Positions 45,831-58,700 of a DNA stretch of 64,000 bases are shown here, in pieces. Under the pieces are notes generated by a model, which saw only the letters and a list, made by a program, of their open reading frames with translations, had not been told where the DNA came from and ran no database searches. The stretch is taken from NCBI GenBank assembly GCA_013350335.1, contig CM023534.1, forward strand, positions 8,213,542 to 8,277,541. The letters are read 5' to 3'. This DNA is from Chimonanthus salicifolius (taxonomy: Eukaryota; Streptophyta; Magnoliopsida; Laurales; Calycanthaceae). The position numbers were made by a program, and so were the translations under genes. Numbering within the stretch: the first letter of the stretch is position 1; each line of letters opens with the position of its first letter.

Positions 45831-46150
45831 TTATATGACATTAAATTTTAAAAATAGTTGACACTGTAAATAAAAAAACTCAAAAATGAATTTAAATAAA
45901 CAAAAAATAAAAATACAACAAAAATGTTCCTATTCGCCATATACGTACACAGTGGAAAATAAAAAATATATAACTCAAAATCATTAATATCAAAAAATTT
46001 CCAGTTGATGGCCCATGTATAGAAAGAAGCAAATGTTAGCTACTTAGCTAGCAATCTCACATACCGGGGACAGTCAATGCCAGTAATGGACCACAGAATT
46101 AATTGAAACGGCCCATCTGACGAAAGTCAAAAATAGTTCATCCATGTGTC

Positions 46151-46804
46151 AGGGGTATAAATTTCCGTAACAGTTTGAGAAAAAAAATTGAAGAAAAAAT
46201 AAATATCGATCGTGGACCCCTCAGCTGTGATAAAAATATTGGTTGATTATAGTGTGACTATAGAGCTAAATCATATTGCCTGCTACACATCAGTACATAG
46301 TAGCCTACCTAGTATTGGTCATACTACCGGCAATACGTATGGTTTGTAATAATATAAAATGCATTTTTGGTAAAATGTCATAACTTTGTCGGACTTCGAT
46401 CAAGGTGATTTTATAGATTTTGAAAAAAGGACTAATTGAGCTATGTGACGGGAATAGAGATTGAAGCAGCATTTTTTTTCACACTTTATTATTGAATTTT
46501 AGATTATTTAAAAGTCAAAATTAAAAAAAGATAAAAACTGAAATTGGTCGTTTTTCAAGATAAAATTAGCAGAAACTTAATAGATTTTATTTTCTATATT
46601 TTTGAAAATTTTGGGATTTTTTCAAAATATTTTAAAATTCTATATTTCGTAACTTCAAAATCATATCTAAATATCCAAATGACTGTGAAATAATGAAAAA
46701 AATTATGTAGAAATGAAACTTAGAATTTTCTTGATTTTATAATATTTTTTCAAAATTTACTATACAAGCATGCCCGTATCGGCCGGCCAAATTTTTAATC
46801 CCAG
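46151..46804. repeat. CGGCCGATAT-word repeat, copy 5 (longest)
   Basis: It starts AGGGGTATAAATTTCCG and ends CGGCCGGCCAAATTTTTAATCCC. The ~650-bp inside is AT-rich with no domain-bearing ORF, so the copy may hold extra sequence or an insertion. Confidence 0.4.
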
Positions 46805-47324
46805 ATTGGAAGCCAAGTTTGACAAAGTTTAAAGAACAGTATCGCTCACAAATAATGTCATCCAAAGAAAATCAATCTTGAAGTAATTAAGTAATCTACA
46901 CAATTATATTGTTGATTTTCACTGTAATGTTCCAAATTCAAGATGCGGTGGAAGCTGGAAGTGATCAGACTTAGGGTGGGACTGAATCATATTTCAAATT
47001 GGGTCAAAATTTGTCAGTGGTTGGGTTAAAATATGATCCAATGTTTAAGTGATTTAATTAAGATTTTATATCAGCGATTTAGAAAACTGCAACATGAGCG
47101 CCACTATTCATACTTGTCATTGTTCGTAGTATATGTTAGGATTTTAGCTGTTTTAGACTGGAAACAGGGTGCGGGTTTAGCCCATGAAACAGATCTGGGC
47201 CTAATTTGTTGGCCCATTTTATCATTTAGAATTGTACAGCCCTGTGTGGAGCCCACTGAGTAACATTTACTAGTTTGGACTTTGGAGGCTTGGAGCACAA
47301 AGGCAAATGATCATTGTAGTTTCT

Positions 47325-47760
47325 GGGTGCAAAATTCGGCCGAGACTTGGCCAAATATTTTCTCTCTCCACTGTTTTTTTTTTAATAAAAAATAATGTTA
47401 ATTATATGCTCATTGAATATGTAATTTTTTTTTATAAAATATCAGACATTTACATCTTCTAATATAATTTAGAAGTTACAATATTATGAAATTAAATAAT
47501 TAGTAATAAAATGATGAAAAATTATTAAAAATAGATAAATGAAGAAAAATTGTAGAAGTAATTTTATAATTTATTTACTTAGTTAATAAGTGTTATTTTA
47601 AGTTATGAATTATAGAAATAAAAAATAAATAGTTAAAAAATAAATTATTTTAAGTAATTTCATAATTTTTCATTTTTTTAAAAAAGTAGTCCGACCGATA
47701 TTAGTAAGTCTCGGCCGAGATCGAGACCAAGATCTCGATAATAACGGCCGGGATTTCATT
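47325..47760. repeat. CGGCCGATAT-word repeat, copy 6
   Basis: It starts GGGTGCAAAATTCGGCCGAG and ends with TCTCGGCCGAGATCGAGACC, then AACGGCCGGGATTTC. The middle is almost purely A and T. Confidence 0.45.
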
Positions 47761-47826
47761 CGTATGACTTATATGCACTGTATTGACTGAGACTTTAATC
47801 CTGAGACTTTAATCCTAAGCTCGTCC

Positions 47827-47914
47827 AAGTTAATGATTGGGTCAGTATTTTGTGCTTTAAATATCAGCCTAAGTTAATGATTGGGTCAGTATTTTGTGCT
47901 TTAAATATCAGCCA
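47827..47914. repeat. 44-bp tandem duplication
   Basis: The unit AAGTTAATGATTGGGTCAGT, continuing to ATCAGCC, starts at 47827 and 47871. The copies are identical over almost the whole unit. Just before it, the 14-base unit GAGACTTTAATCCT is also doubled (about 47789-47816). Confidence 0.95.
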
Positions 47915-49510
47915 ATGCTTGTCAAAATAAATAAGGAATTAACATTTTAAATATATCACAAAAACTCTGACTCGGCAAAAGTGAATGATGAGCTCTCATG
48001 ACTTAGTTTGATTCTAATAATATTTTTTTTTCATATATTAATCTTATTAAACTAAGATCTAAATGATTAGTGTATCGATTATAAAACTTCCATTTAGACC
48101 TCTTTAGCTAATGCAAAGTTGTCATTTTTCTACATGTTTTAGAAAAGACTGTAAAACTAAAAGTGCCTTCACAGATCCAACTTTGTAGCCTAGCCCAGGC
48201 CAGAGATCCAGTTGAAGTTGGCCCCACCCATTCATGTCCTCTTTCAAATTTCTCTGAAGTTATTAGATATAAATAGAATAAAAAGAATAAAAATGGGTAA
48301 GAAATATAAGAAATGAAATTCAAATTTGATGGGCTGCAGGTGCAGGTGATGTGAACTTGTGAAGTGATGGGTCTGGATGGTGTGAGAGGGACGGTGACAT
48401 TAATGAACACAAAAGTACATACCCCCATAGATTCTATGTCTAAATATTTTATTTATTGACCCACTTCTAATTTTGTAAGTACTCCACTCCCACTCAGTAA
48501 CATTATCATGTATATGACAGCCAGGGGACGAATCCTCTAAACTTGCTTCTTTTATTTTTAAAAAATATTCTCAACCAAGACACTGCACTTTCACACCATT
48601 GAAAGTTTGAAAACAAAAAAAATAAAAATCCCGGTTCAAACCCGAATACGTAAAGAATCAATACCTTTTCTACCCACTTGGCCATCTTATAAGCTGGACT
48701 TGGTGGGTTTTATGGAGGGATTATTAGCGTGACAAAATTGAAAAGAGAAGGAAGGAATAAGTTAAAAGAGTGGAGAAAAAAGAAGAGATATGGACGGCAG
48801 AGATGTGGCAGTGTTGCATGGACGCCTGTGGTGGTGCCTCGGGGGCTGTGCCATCCGTCACCTATCTCGTGCCATAGCCATTAGACCCACCCCTCTCTCT
48901 TCTCTTCTCTGTCGCAGCAGCAGCAGAAGAAGCAGACAGGTGCAGGAGCAGGAGCAGCATTAGCTTCTGCTGCTGCAGCGGCTGGAGAAAGAGAGAAGAC
49001 GATGACAGAAAAGGACGTAAGGGGCATTTTGGGGGATGGCTGGAAAATTGTGGGCTTTAATCGGAGGGAAGGCGTTGGGATTGGAGCTGCCCTTTGTAAA
49101 GGGAACAAAAGCGAAGGAGCGACGTCTCCTTCTTCTCTCCTCCTGTCCCTCTCTATTTTATTATCTATTCTATACTCGCTCTTTAATCTCCGTCACTTCC
49201 TCCTCTCTCCTTTCTTTTCTTCTGCCCTCGCCGAGCAAATTGATTTCCAAACCCCAACCACTATTTAGTATTCTACACATCCTATACGTTATACAACGAC
49301 AAACCTACATGCAACAGCAGTCGTGAATAAATGTTTTTATTTTTTTAATTTTTTATTGGGTAGTAGTTTTTTTATTGGTATTTTATGTAATTTGATATAT
49401 ATTTTACTGTATTGATTATTTAGATTTTTGAATCGGTTCATCGAACCTTTTGAATTGATTCGTCGGATCATTGTGTGAATAAATCAGCTCACTGATTAGC
49501 TCACCAGATC

Positions 49511-49910
49511 ACTGAAATTTATTTAAGTGAAACTATTTTTTTTCATATAAAACAATAAATCGGATCACTGACTGACTCATTTATTTATTTTTAAATGCTT
49601 TTCTACTGTAGTGGAAGGGTAAAATGAACAATATCCTAAATCTTATATCTCGTTATACAAAATACGTGTAGGAGGATCGCTAACCTTTTTATTTAGGTGT
49701 GAGAAATCTAACTGAAATTTATTTAAGTGAAACTATTTTTTTTCATATAAAATAACAAATCGGATCACTGAGTGACTCATTTATTTTTTTTTAAATGCTT
49801 TTCTACTGTAGTGGAAGGGTAAAATAAACAATATCTTAAATCTCGTATCTCGTTACACAAAATACGTGTAGGAGGATCGCTAACCTTTTTATTTAGGTGT
49901 GGGAAATCTA
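49511..49910. repeat. 200-bp tandem duplication
   Basis: ACTGAAATTTATTTAAGTGA starts at 49511 and again at 49711, and both units end (G/A)GAAATCTA. Only a handful of substitutions separate them. Each unit includes GGATCACTGA, TGACTC and AAATACGTGTAGGAGG words and has no ORF. Confidence 0.95.
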
Positions 49911-50236
49911 AGATAAAGTTCTGTTGAAACTTTCAACTCTTATGGATGATACCTCTATCCCTTAAGACGTCATTATAGTTAGTATGTGGGATTCGAATCT
50001 GGCACTTCCCACTTCTTGAAATGAGAGATAACCATCCGAGCTAACCCATGAATTTGCCTTACACAAAAATGAATATTTAAAATCAAATAGTTAAAAAACA
50101 CATGAATTTATTTAATAACTAATCCACTTAACATGAAAATGATGTGGAGGCCCCCCAAAAAAAAGACTAGAACCTAAAAATAATTAAAAGTACACATAGA
50201 ACATAAAATATTCAAATTGTACGATGATAAAAAAAA

Positions 50237-51522
50237 GGGTCCCTGTTTACATACCCGGATTTTCTGCCTCTACACACCCATTTTCAGGTGGAGGTGGCTA
50301 ATTACCATTTTGCCCCTGCGTGTCCATTACCCGTTCGAACGAATTCCCAGTTCATTTTGCCATTCGTTTGAACGAATGGACCCATACCCCATCTAATTTG
50401 ATTAGTTCGAACGAATCTTCATTATAAATCCATTGGTTCGAACGAATTAAAGAGGTGAACAGTAACGCTGATTCATTCGAATGAATCAGTTTTTTTTTTT
50501 AAATTTCAAAGTTATTTTTTAAACACTATATATTTTTAAAATTTCTCAAATTAAATATTCGGACTAATTACTATAATCTGATAAAAATACTTTAAGACTT
50601 TAAGGTCTTTTGACACTCCTTAATATTTAAAACACAGTATTTTACAAATAAGGGTATCCCTAGGGTGTGTCGAAAACACATTTAGGAGTGTCAAAAGACC
50701 TTGAAGTTTAAAAGTATATTTATCAGGTTATCGTAATTAGTCCGGATATTCAATTTGAGAAATTTTGAAAATACACGGTGCTTAAAAAATAATGTGCATA
50801 GTATATTAAATAATAAAATCTCCTTTAAAATTCAAAGTTATTTTTTAAGCACTGTGTATTTTCAAAATTTCTCAAATTGAATATCCGGACTAATTACAAT
50901 AACCTGATAAAAATACTTTAAGACTTCAAGGTCTTTTGACACTCCTAAATGTGTTTTCGCCACACCCTAGGGATACCCTAATTTGTAAAATACTGTGTTT
51001 TAAATATTTAGGAGTGTCAAAAGACCTTAAAGTCTTAAAGTATTTTTATCAGATTATAGTAATTAGTCCGGATATTTAATTTGAGAAATTTTAAAAATAT
51101 ACAATATTTAAAAAATAACTTTAAAATTTAAAAAAAAACTGATTCATTCTCATTCGAATGAATCAGACTGATTCATTAGACTGATTCATTCTAATTCTAA
51201 TGAATCAGACAGGTGAACAGTAATCTGTGTTACTGTTCACTCGTTTCATTCGTTCGAATATAGGTGAACAGTAACACGGGTGAACAGTAACCCGTGTTAC
51301 TGTTCACCAATTTAATTCGTTCGAACCAATGGATTTATAATGGAGATTCGTTCGAACTAATCAAATTATATGGGGTATGTGTCCATTCGTTCGAACGAAT
51401 GGCGAAATGAACTGAGAATTCGTTTGAACGAATGGACACGCAGGAGCAAAATGGTAATTAGCCACTTCCACATGAAAATGGGTGTGTAGAGACAGAAAAT
51501 CCGAGTGTATAAAGAGGGACCC
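50237..51522. mobile_element. 1.29-kb nested palindromic (fold-back) element
   Basis: The left end GGGTCCCTGTTTACATACCC matches the inverted right end (ACACTCGGATTTTCTG side, ending GGGACCC at 51516-51522) and pairing continues inward for hundreds of bases. Each half is itself a smaller palindrome: the block ending GTCTTTTGACACTCC occurs as two inverted copies in the left half (about 50501-50620 and 50683-50792) and two in the right (about 50825-50945 and 51008-51128). The arms carry repeated GTTCGAACGAAT words and GTGAACAGTAAC words, the latter expanded on the right. Flanks TAAAAAAAA and TAAAAGAAT could be a worn 9-bp target duplication, as made by Mutator-like elements. No ORF is present, so the element is non-autonomous if mobile. 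Confidence 0.85.
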
Positions 51523-53960
51523 TAAAAGAATGAAAACTTGATACTATTGTTATTAAATCTTGTAAAGTTTTTAACAAGTAAAAGTATCTATTCGTATTTA
51601 ATAATCAAAATAAAGTTGAGTCACACAATATATGCCCATCTTTGGTGGGTCACATAATGCGGCAACACCAATGAGTAGTGTATCTGGATTCTGGCGAGTT
51701 ATCTGCAATTTTGATGCTTACTGGCATGGGGCACCTGAAGTACTTAGTAGGTCCCACGCATACAAGGTGGACGGACACGAGGTGGTGAGTTGGTTCGACT
51801 TTGGGTTTAATAGAGAATTATTTATTTCAAACTTTACTGCAAACTCATTTATTTATCGGACACACAAGTTGATGAGTTCGTTACTTTTATCAAATTTGCC
51901 CTTTTGAATGATTGACGTGTTTAATTTAAATTTTTTATTTTAGTTGAAATAGTTCTATATGTAGTTAGGTGATATATTAGTGTCTGATTTCAAAAGTCAG
52001 ATTAAATAAGATGTCTTGAATTCAATTTTTTTTCGTTTTATTTGGTGTTATATGAAATATGTGGGTGTTTTCGTTTATTCATCAAATTAGTTTTTTTTGA
52101 ATGATGGATAAGTATTTTATTCAAGAAGAAAAAGCAGAAAAAAACCCAAATGGGAGAAAATACACTATAAGCCCACATCGGACCAGGTCAAAAATAAGAA
52201 CTTAATTGGTCTGAAGATAAAATGAGTTCAGATTGGGCATCAAAAGAGAAAACCATAAAACAGGTTAAACCCAAAAATAGGTTAAACTAATTCATTAGAT
52301 TAGTTTTACCTTTAATATATAGTGAAGATATTCATGTTATTAAATTTTTATTAGATTAGTGTATGATTCTAAAAGTTACTATTATGAGTATAAATTTTAA
52401 ATATAATTGTATTTCTCAATTTTAAGCCTCATTGATCTTAATTTTTATTTTCTATGAGTGTAAGTCAAGTTAAGTTTAGATACGTTTGTGTTAATTTGTT
52501 ATAAAATAAAAAAATATTAATAAAATAGAGAAATAAACAGAATGATAAATTACAACAATTGTATGAGATATGAAGAAGGGAAAGTAAATAGAAATGTTCA
52601 CAAAAGTCAAATAAAGGGGGAATAGAGTGTCGATTATCTAAATTAGAGAGGCAGTTGAATTCATCTTTTTTTTTTTTGTTCAAATGACATCTCTGATTTT
52701 GTGCACACCTCACTAACTTAGTAATTGTTAAATCAAGAAAGGTCTAGCTTGAACAGGTTATGTGAAAGCAGTGGCTGCTGCAATGCAGGGCAAGTGTTGC
52801 TCGTGGGCTCTTGGGGCTTATGTTTTTCTAGAGGTCCAAAGAGGATTTTCAAGTATTTTCTTCTTAAATTGAAGTGAAGATTCTTTGGTGTAGTTTAAAT
52901 GGTTGCTTTTAGCTTCAAAAAGTGAAAAATCGTAGATTTAGAATCTTATTGTTTAACTTTGATGTACTTTTGAAGCAGTGGACTAACTTGTGGGAGTTTT
53001 ACATTAGGTATCTCATAGTTTTCTACACGTAAATTAAAAAAATAAGTTCATTCAAAATATGACAAATCTTAAATATACCAGATATTGTTTTTTGTTACTG
53101 TCAATAAAATTGTCTAATACTCTAATGTGCATTTTGGTTAAAATTTTGATCATAAGTTCACCCCATGTTTTTTTTTTTTTTAATTTTATTTTATTAACTT
53201 ATAGTTAAATTTTTCTAAACAATGATTTCTCAAAAGAATATGAGAGATTATTTTGAAATAACATTTTAAAAAAATATCAGCAAATGGGGAGGAAATTGAA
53301 CCATGTTGTATCTCACCAACTCAAGTAGAACCGCCTCTTATGGCAACTTTTGTAATATCATGGAAGCAAAAGGGCAATTACCGAAGCACGAAAAGATATC
53401 CACCGTTCAAGTGTCGGGCCGCACTTAGTGTGAGGTGGGTCATGACTCATGACCACCAAATATTCCCTATAAATAACAGGCATTACTGTAAAGTTTATCC
53501 ATTGGACTCATTTTCTTTTAAATTTAATATGTTAAAATTATATTTCATTTTAGAAATTAGATTTAACTTTTTTAAAATTAAATATTTAATTATAATTTTT
53601 TTTATTACAAAATTAAACACAAATATAATTTAATAAATTTAGTTTTATAAATATAATAATTCTCATAATAATATATTTATCTGTATAATTTTTGTTCTCA
53701 ATCCATCATAGATTCACAACATTAACGAAAGCGTCCGCGAGACCTGCCTTAGATAACCATAGACCGCAAAGTGTGAACACGTGCAACAAAGTTATGGAAT
53801 TGTAGCTGACGGAAAAACGCATGTCGGACGCTGATGCATTCATTTTGCATGAGAGGGCTGGGGCCCATCTAATGGGCTGATCAGGTGGGCGATCGATTTC
53901 CTCCCTAACAAAGATTGAACGGCTGTGATCACAGAATGATTGACTTGAAGATCCTCCCGT
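51523..53960. other. Intergenic region upstream of the AIL gene, no gene supported
   Basis: AT-rich DNA with short ORFs lacking domains. A SINE 3' end lies at 52981-53043. The AIL promoter probably occupies the last part, from about 53400 to the leader. Confidence 0.5.
52981..53043 (+). mobile_element. 3' end fragment of the SINE-like family
   Basis: The text TCATAGTTTTCTACACGTAAATT followed by an A run matches the 3' end of the copy at 5165-5338. The 5' part is not recognisable. Confidence 0.5.
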
Positions 53961-54341
53961 TCCCACTGAGAGTATATTTTAGGTCCATGTCCTATTAATT
54001 ACCACCGGGAACGAGAGGTGTTGAAAAGTAGGAGCTGCGTAGTTATTTGTGTTTGCTTTGCTGCAGGAAGATGAGATGAACATCTCTCAGTTTCTCTCTC
54101 TTGATGGATGATCTTCGATAGAAAATGAGACGAGAATCCCATTAATTTACATTCATGCACTTAATGGAAAACACCAGCCGCAGAACAAAGTCTGGAGCTT
54201 CTCTTACGATGATGATGTGAAGCATTTTCTCGGTTTTGGTTGCCTGTTGTTGCCTTCTTCTAACTCCAAGGAGCTTTGGAGTTTGAGCAGAGAGAAGCTT
54301 TTGGGGTTTTGAGCTGTGGGGAGATTTGAAGAAGGGATAAT

Positions 54342-55743
54342 ATGAATAACAACTGGTTGGGTTTTTCTCTGTCCCCTCAGCTGAGGAGTATAGATGGAGG
54401 GGGAGAGGAGGGGAGAGGAGAGGATGTGGATGGATGCTGTTATGATGAAGGGTTTGGACGTGGAGAAGATGGAGACTTTTCTCAGCTGTCTGTGATGCCT
54501 CTGAGGTCAGATGGATCACTTTGTGTAATGGAAGCTTTTAGAAGGACGAATGGAGGAGGTAAGATAGATAGAGGCAGTTTCTTCTTCTTTTAAATTTATC
54601 CTCATCTGATTTAAAAAGTGAGGAAAATTTTCCTCCGCTGTTCTTACATGCTTTTTTTATTCAAATTAGGACTTCCTTCTCATTTGCATGCTTGTTTTGT
54701 TCGATTTTCTTCGGTCTACATTCCTTGTCTATTGTTCTTGCTCTGTATTTCCTACCACTGAAGTCATAAGAATCTTTGTTGGAGTGCATTATATCGATTT
54801 ACTAACTGTTGCTTACTATATATGTGGTAATCAATCGTGATATTTTCCCGAACTTGGAAGGTTTTCTTATTTGGGCTTCTAAATTTCATGCCCCTTTCAA
54901 GTTCTGGTTTTTCGTAGGCTATTTCAATACTTCTTTCTTGAAGTGTAGTTAAATCTACCAACTCTTTCTTAACAAGTGAAAGTCTATCTTAGAAATATTT
55001 TTATTTCTCTTATTTTTAATAAATTGTAATCGCCTACTTTTGTAGATTGGAGATATGAGCATTCCATACCCGCCGCCGCCTCCACCACCAATCCTGTCAA
55101 AGAAGGCCCAAAGCTGGAGGATTTCTTGGGTGGATATTCCAACGCCACCGAAGAAATGAACAACACCAGTTCTAACGATGTTTCCCAATCCTTCAACGGT
55201 GTCTACTGCCAAACCCCGCAATCTTACAATCAAAGAGATCAAAATCCTAACGGTAGAATCAATGTTAACATCCCTCCGACCTTCTGCAACAGCACTACAA
55301 ACATAGAAGGAGAAGGCAGCCTCATAAATCCATCTCGGTTAATCCATGGTCTGCATCACCCCAACCAGCACTACACTGAGACTCAGCCCCTAATCTCCAC
55401 AACCCACTTCCAAAACCCAAACCCAAATAACTCCAACGGTATCTACCACGTTGCACTCGATGGTCCAACTTCAATATCCGGATTCAAGTCATGGCTCAGG
55501 CAGAACCCATTTCCTGCTGAAAAATCATCAAGCGAGGCTAGCCAGTGCAATTATCAGTCCTTGTCTCTATCGATGAGCCCCGGTTCGCAGTTGAGCTCGG
55601 GACCGATTACCTGCGTTTCGACTTCTCCTTTGGTGGACAATGAGAAGCGTTCTGTTGGAAAATCTCTCACAAGAGAACCCATTCCAAGGAAATCCACTGA
55701 GACCTTTGGGCAGAGAACTTCCAAGTACCGGGGTGTAACAAGG

Positions 55744-55774
<31 letters not shown>

Positions 55775-58700
55775 TTTTCTGTTGGTATTTGTTCTCTCGA
55801 TTTTTGGGTGGTTTTGTCTGTTATTTAGCTCTCTCCCTCTCTTCTTTTTTGGGCGATACTGTTCGTGGGCATTTGGGTGATTTCCTTATGTTGGTACTTG
55901 GCATCTCTCTCATAGGTAATTTTGCATCCGGATTTTGTGGTTTTCTTGTTTGTGCATATTGTATATGACCACGGGTCCCAACTTTCTCCTCGAACTTATT
56001 GTGATCTACAATAAGATCTACATACAGCCTTGTGCTTGCACTTATTGAAGTTTTTTCCTCTCTAGGCATAGGTGGACAGGAAGATATGAGGCTCATCTCT
56101 GGGACAATAGCTGCAGAAAGGAAGGACAAACCAGGAAAGGAAGACAGGGTAGGAACGATTGGAATCCACATACATTTTGTTGCTACAATCTCCATATTTT
56201 ATAAAAATTGCGATCCATCTTCCGAAGAATCTTCTGACGGCACTTTTTTTTTTTTTTTTTTTTTCTGGTTGTGGCTTGTCATTGTGGTCTTTCTTGTTCT
56301 TTGCCACTGCTCCTGAACAGTTTATCTGGGTAAGTAGTAAAAGTAGGTTATTTTTATGCCCTCTCTTCATTGCACATGAATATTTATTTTATTTTTGTTT
56401 AATTTGAGTCACTTAGAATATAATAAAATATTGTAACATTGGATGTTGGCACATCTGATAACTTTCTTATTTCTGGATTTAGGGGGTTATGACAAGGAAG
56501 AAAAGGCTGCAAGGGCTTATGATCTAGCTGCACTTAAGTATTGGGGTCCTACTACTCATATAAATTTCCCGGTACTTTACTCTTCTACTTCTTCTTGCCC
56601 CCCTTTATTACCAACAGGGTTGCCTCATTGTAGAGTGCCTGATCAGCACTGTTTTTTTATCCTCATTATTCAATTGACCGCTTAGATTAGTTGGTTGAGA
56701 TTATTGGTTATTTTCATCATTTCAGCTGAGCGCTTATGGAAAGGAGCTCGAGGAGATGAAGAACATGACCAGGCAGGAATTTGTTGCCAATTTGAGAAGG
56801 TTACTACTTAATTACTCTTTTTCATCCTTATCATCCTAAGCTAAATTTCTATTAATATAGAGATGACTTTACAAGTGCTTCTCCAATTGTCTTTAGCTTA
56901 TCAATACTATCAGCTGCATCTTTCTTTATTCTTTCTCTTTACCCTTTTACTATATTGAGATTTAGTTATAACCAGCGAATATTTTCTTTGTCCATACATC
57001 CCTTTCGCTTGTTTACATCAATATTTTCATATAAAATGAAATTGTCACATGGATCCAGAAAAAAGTTACTGACAACATTCTACTTGACAAGTGAAAACCG
57101 AAAAAAAAAGAGAGAAAAGGTCACATGCACCCTTACTTTTTATGCATGATTTTCTTCTGTTTGATCCTCTCTGTAGATTTTGTCAGTTTTCTCCATTCAT
57201 GATTTTCATGTAAATTTCAAAGTTAGATTTGATTTCATTATTAATCAACTTCTTTTCTTGGTTTTCTTCAGAAAAAGCAGTGGTTTCTCAAGAGGCGCCT
57301 CTGTATACCGAGGAGTGACGAGGTACTACTGGTCACTGGTCCAAAGTTCAAACGACTTTATTTATTATATATCAAAAAGACTCCATTATTTACTTCAGCT
57401 TTGCAGCTTGTCATCATACTAACATCTTATGACTCTCTCTCTTTCTCGTACGTATGACAGGCACCATCAACATGGAAGGTGGCAAGCTCGAATTGGAAGG
57501 GTTGCAGGCAATAAGGATTTGTATTTAGGAACATTCAGTAAGTCTTTGGTAGCATTGAAGTCTCATGAAAAAGAGATCATTATTTTTTTTTCGAATTGTG
57601 GTCAAATTACGCTCAAACCTGTGACATGATGTCCTATAATAGTATTAATTAACTAATAGATAAATTAATTAAAAATATTATAATATGTTAATAATTATAA
57701 AATGTAAAATATATTCACATTTTTATAAAATTGTCTTACTTGCCTAATTACAATTATAGTCCAACAATCGAATATAATTAGTTCAAATTCTTTTATTAGT
57801 TAGAGTGTCAACTGTACCAACTCTTTTGAACCATGGATCATCAAGGGTTTTTGAGGTTTTGAACTTTGAAAATATTTTCAGAATAATCGAACTGCATTTA
57901 GTAAATATTAGGGTTGAATTGGATTCAACCGCTTTGAAGGGTGGGATTTAAAACATTGCTGCAGAGATGGGCCATCTGCAAGAACAGCAAAATAGTTTCA
58001 ACCTTCACATTTATCAGAAATATGAATCATTTGTTGTGGCTAACATCAAAAGAGTGTTGGGATCATTGAGAAGCTCACTTGAATCTAAAAGAATGGCTAT
58101 TTTATGTTAGATTGCCAAGTACATGAATAATTGCTAGCATTCTAGCTAAATACTTGTATTTGCATTCTAGTTACTCAGAGGAGTAATCTCAATTTATGGA
58201 GATTGTTTATATCTTGTTTCTGTGTGAAAATTTAGGTGTTCAAAATGATAGGGTTACAATCTTAATGGCTAGCAGCTCATAAGACAAATAATGAACTATT
58301 TGAACTCTCTGTCTGCTTTAACTGTCTCTTGCTTCTTAACAGCTTGTAGGTTCCAGGTTTTGTTTACATATTTGGATCTTAAACTTGAAACTGCTGAGAT
58401 CTATAAGATGAGGATGCTTAATGAATTTTGTTCATATGCAAAATTTACATTGAACATTCAGTGCATATGATGATGGGCAATTATGAAGTCCATCTCTAAA
58501 GCTTTAATTATTGAATGAAAGGGAGTCCACTTGTATTTTGAACTTACTTTACAATCTTAATAGATTGTCAACTCTAGATAGATGATCTAAATGACTTGGA
58601 TTATTATGATATTACAATTGTTATAGGTTGATATAAAATCCTAATTTTCTTGTTGGATCACCATATTCCTATCATCATAGATCTTAACATATCCTTCCAA

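Larger units (their letters stand above)
42661..50236. other. Intergenic region, no gene supported
   Basis: About 7.5 kb of strongly AT-rich DNA. It contains a TTA microsatellite (44773-44800), a partial MITE-like copy (44933-45062), four CGGCCGATAT-family copies between 45343 and 47760, a 44-bp tandem duplication (47827-47914), a 200-bp tandem duplication (49511-49910) and a less AT-rich, CT-rich patch at 48860-49270. The last resembles a 5' leader, but no domain-bearing ORF follows. Confidence 0.5.

Noticed and set aside
48860..49320. CT- and GC-richer patch with ORFs on both strands (88 aa at 49002-49268 plus; 75 aa at 48881-49108 minus, with an Ala/Pro run)
   Set aside because: It looks like a 5' leader or first exon, but neither ORF shows a known domain and I cannot find downstream exons. 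The Ala/Pro run arises from CTG/CAG triplets on the opposite strand.
49960..50060. tRNA-like word GGGATTCGAATCTGGCAC
   Set aside because: It resembles a Pol III B box, but no cloverleaf can be drawn and no matching A box is at a suitable distance. At most it is a SINE scrap.
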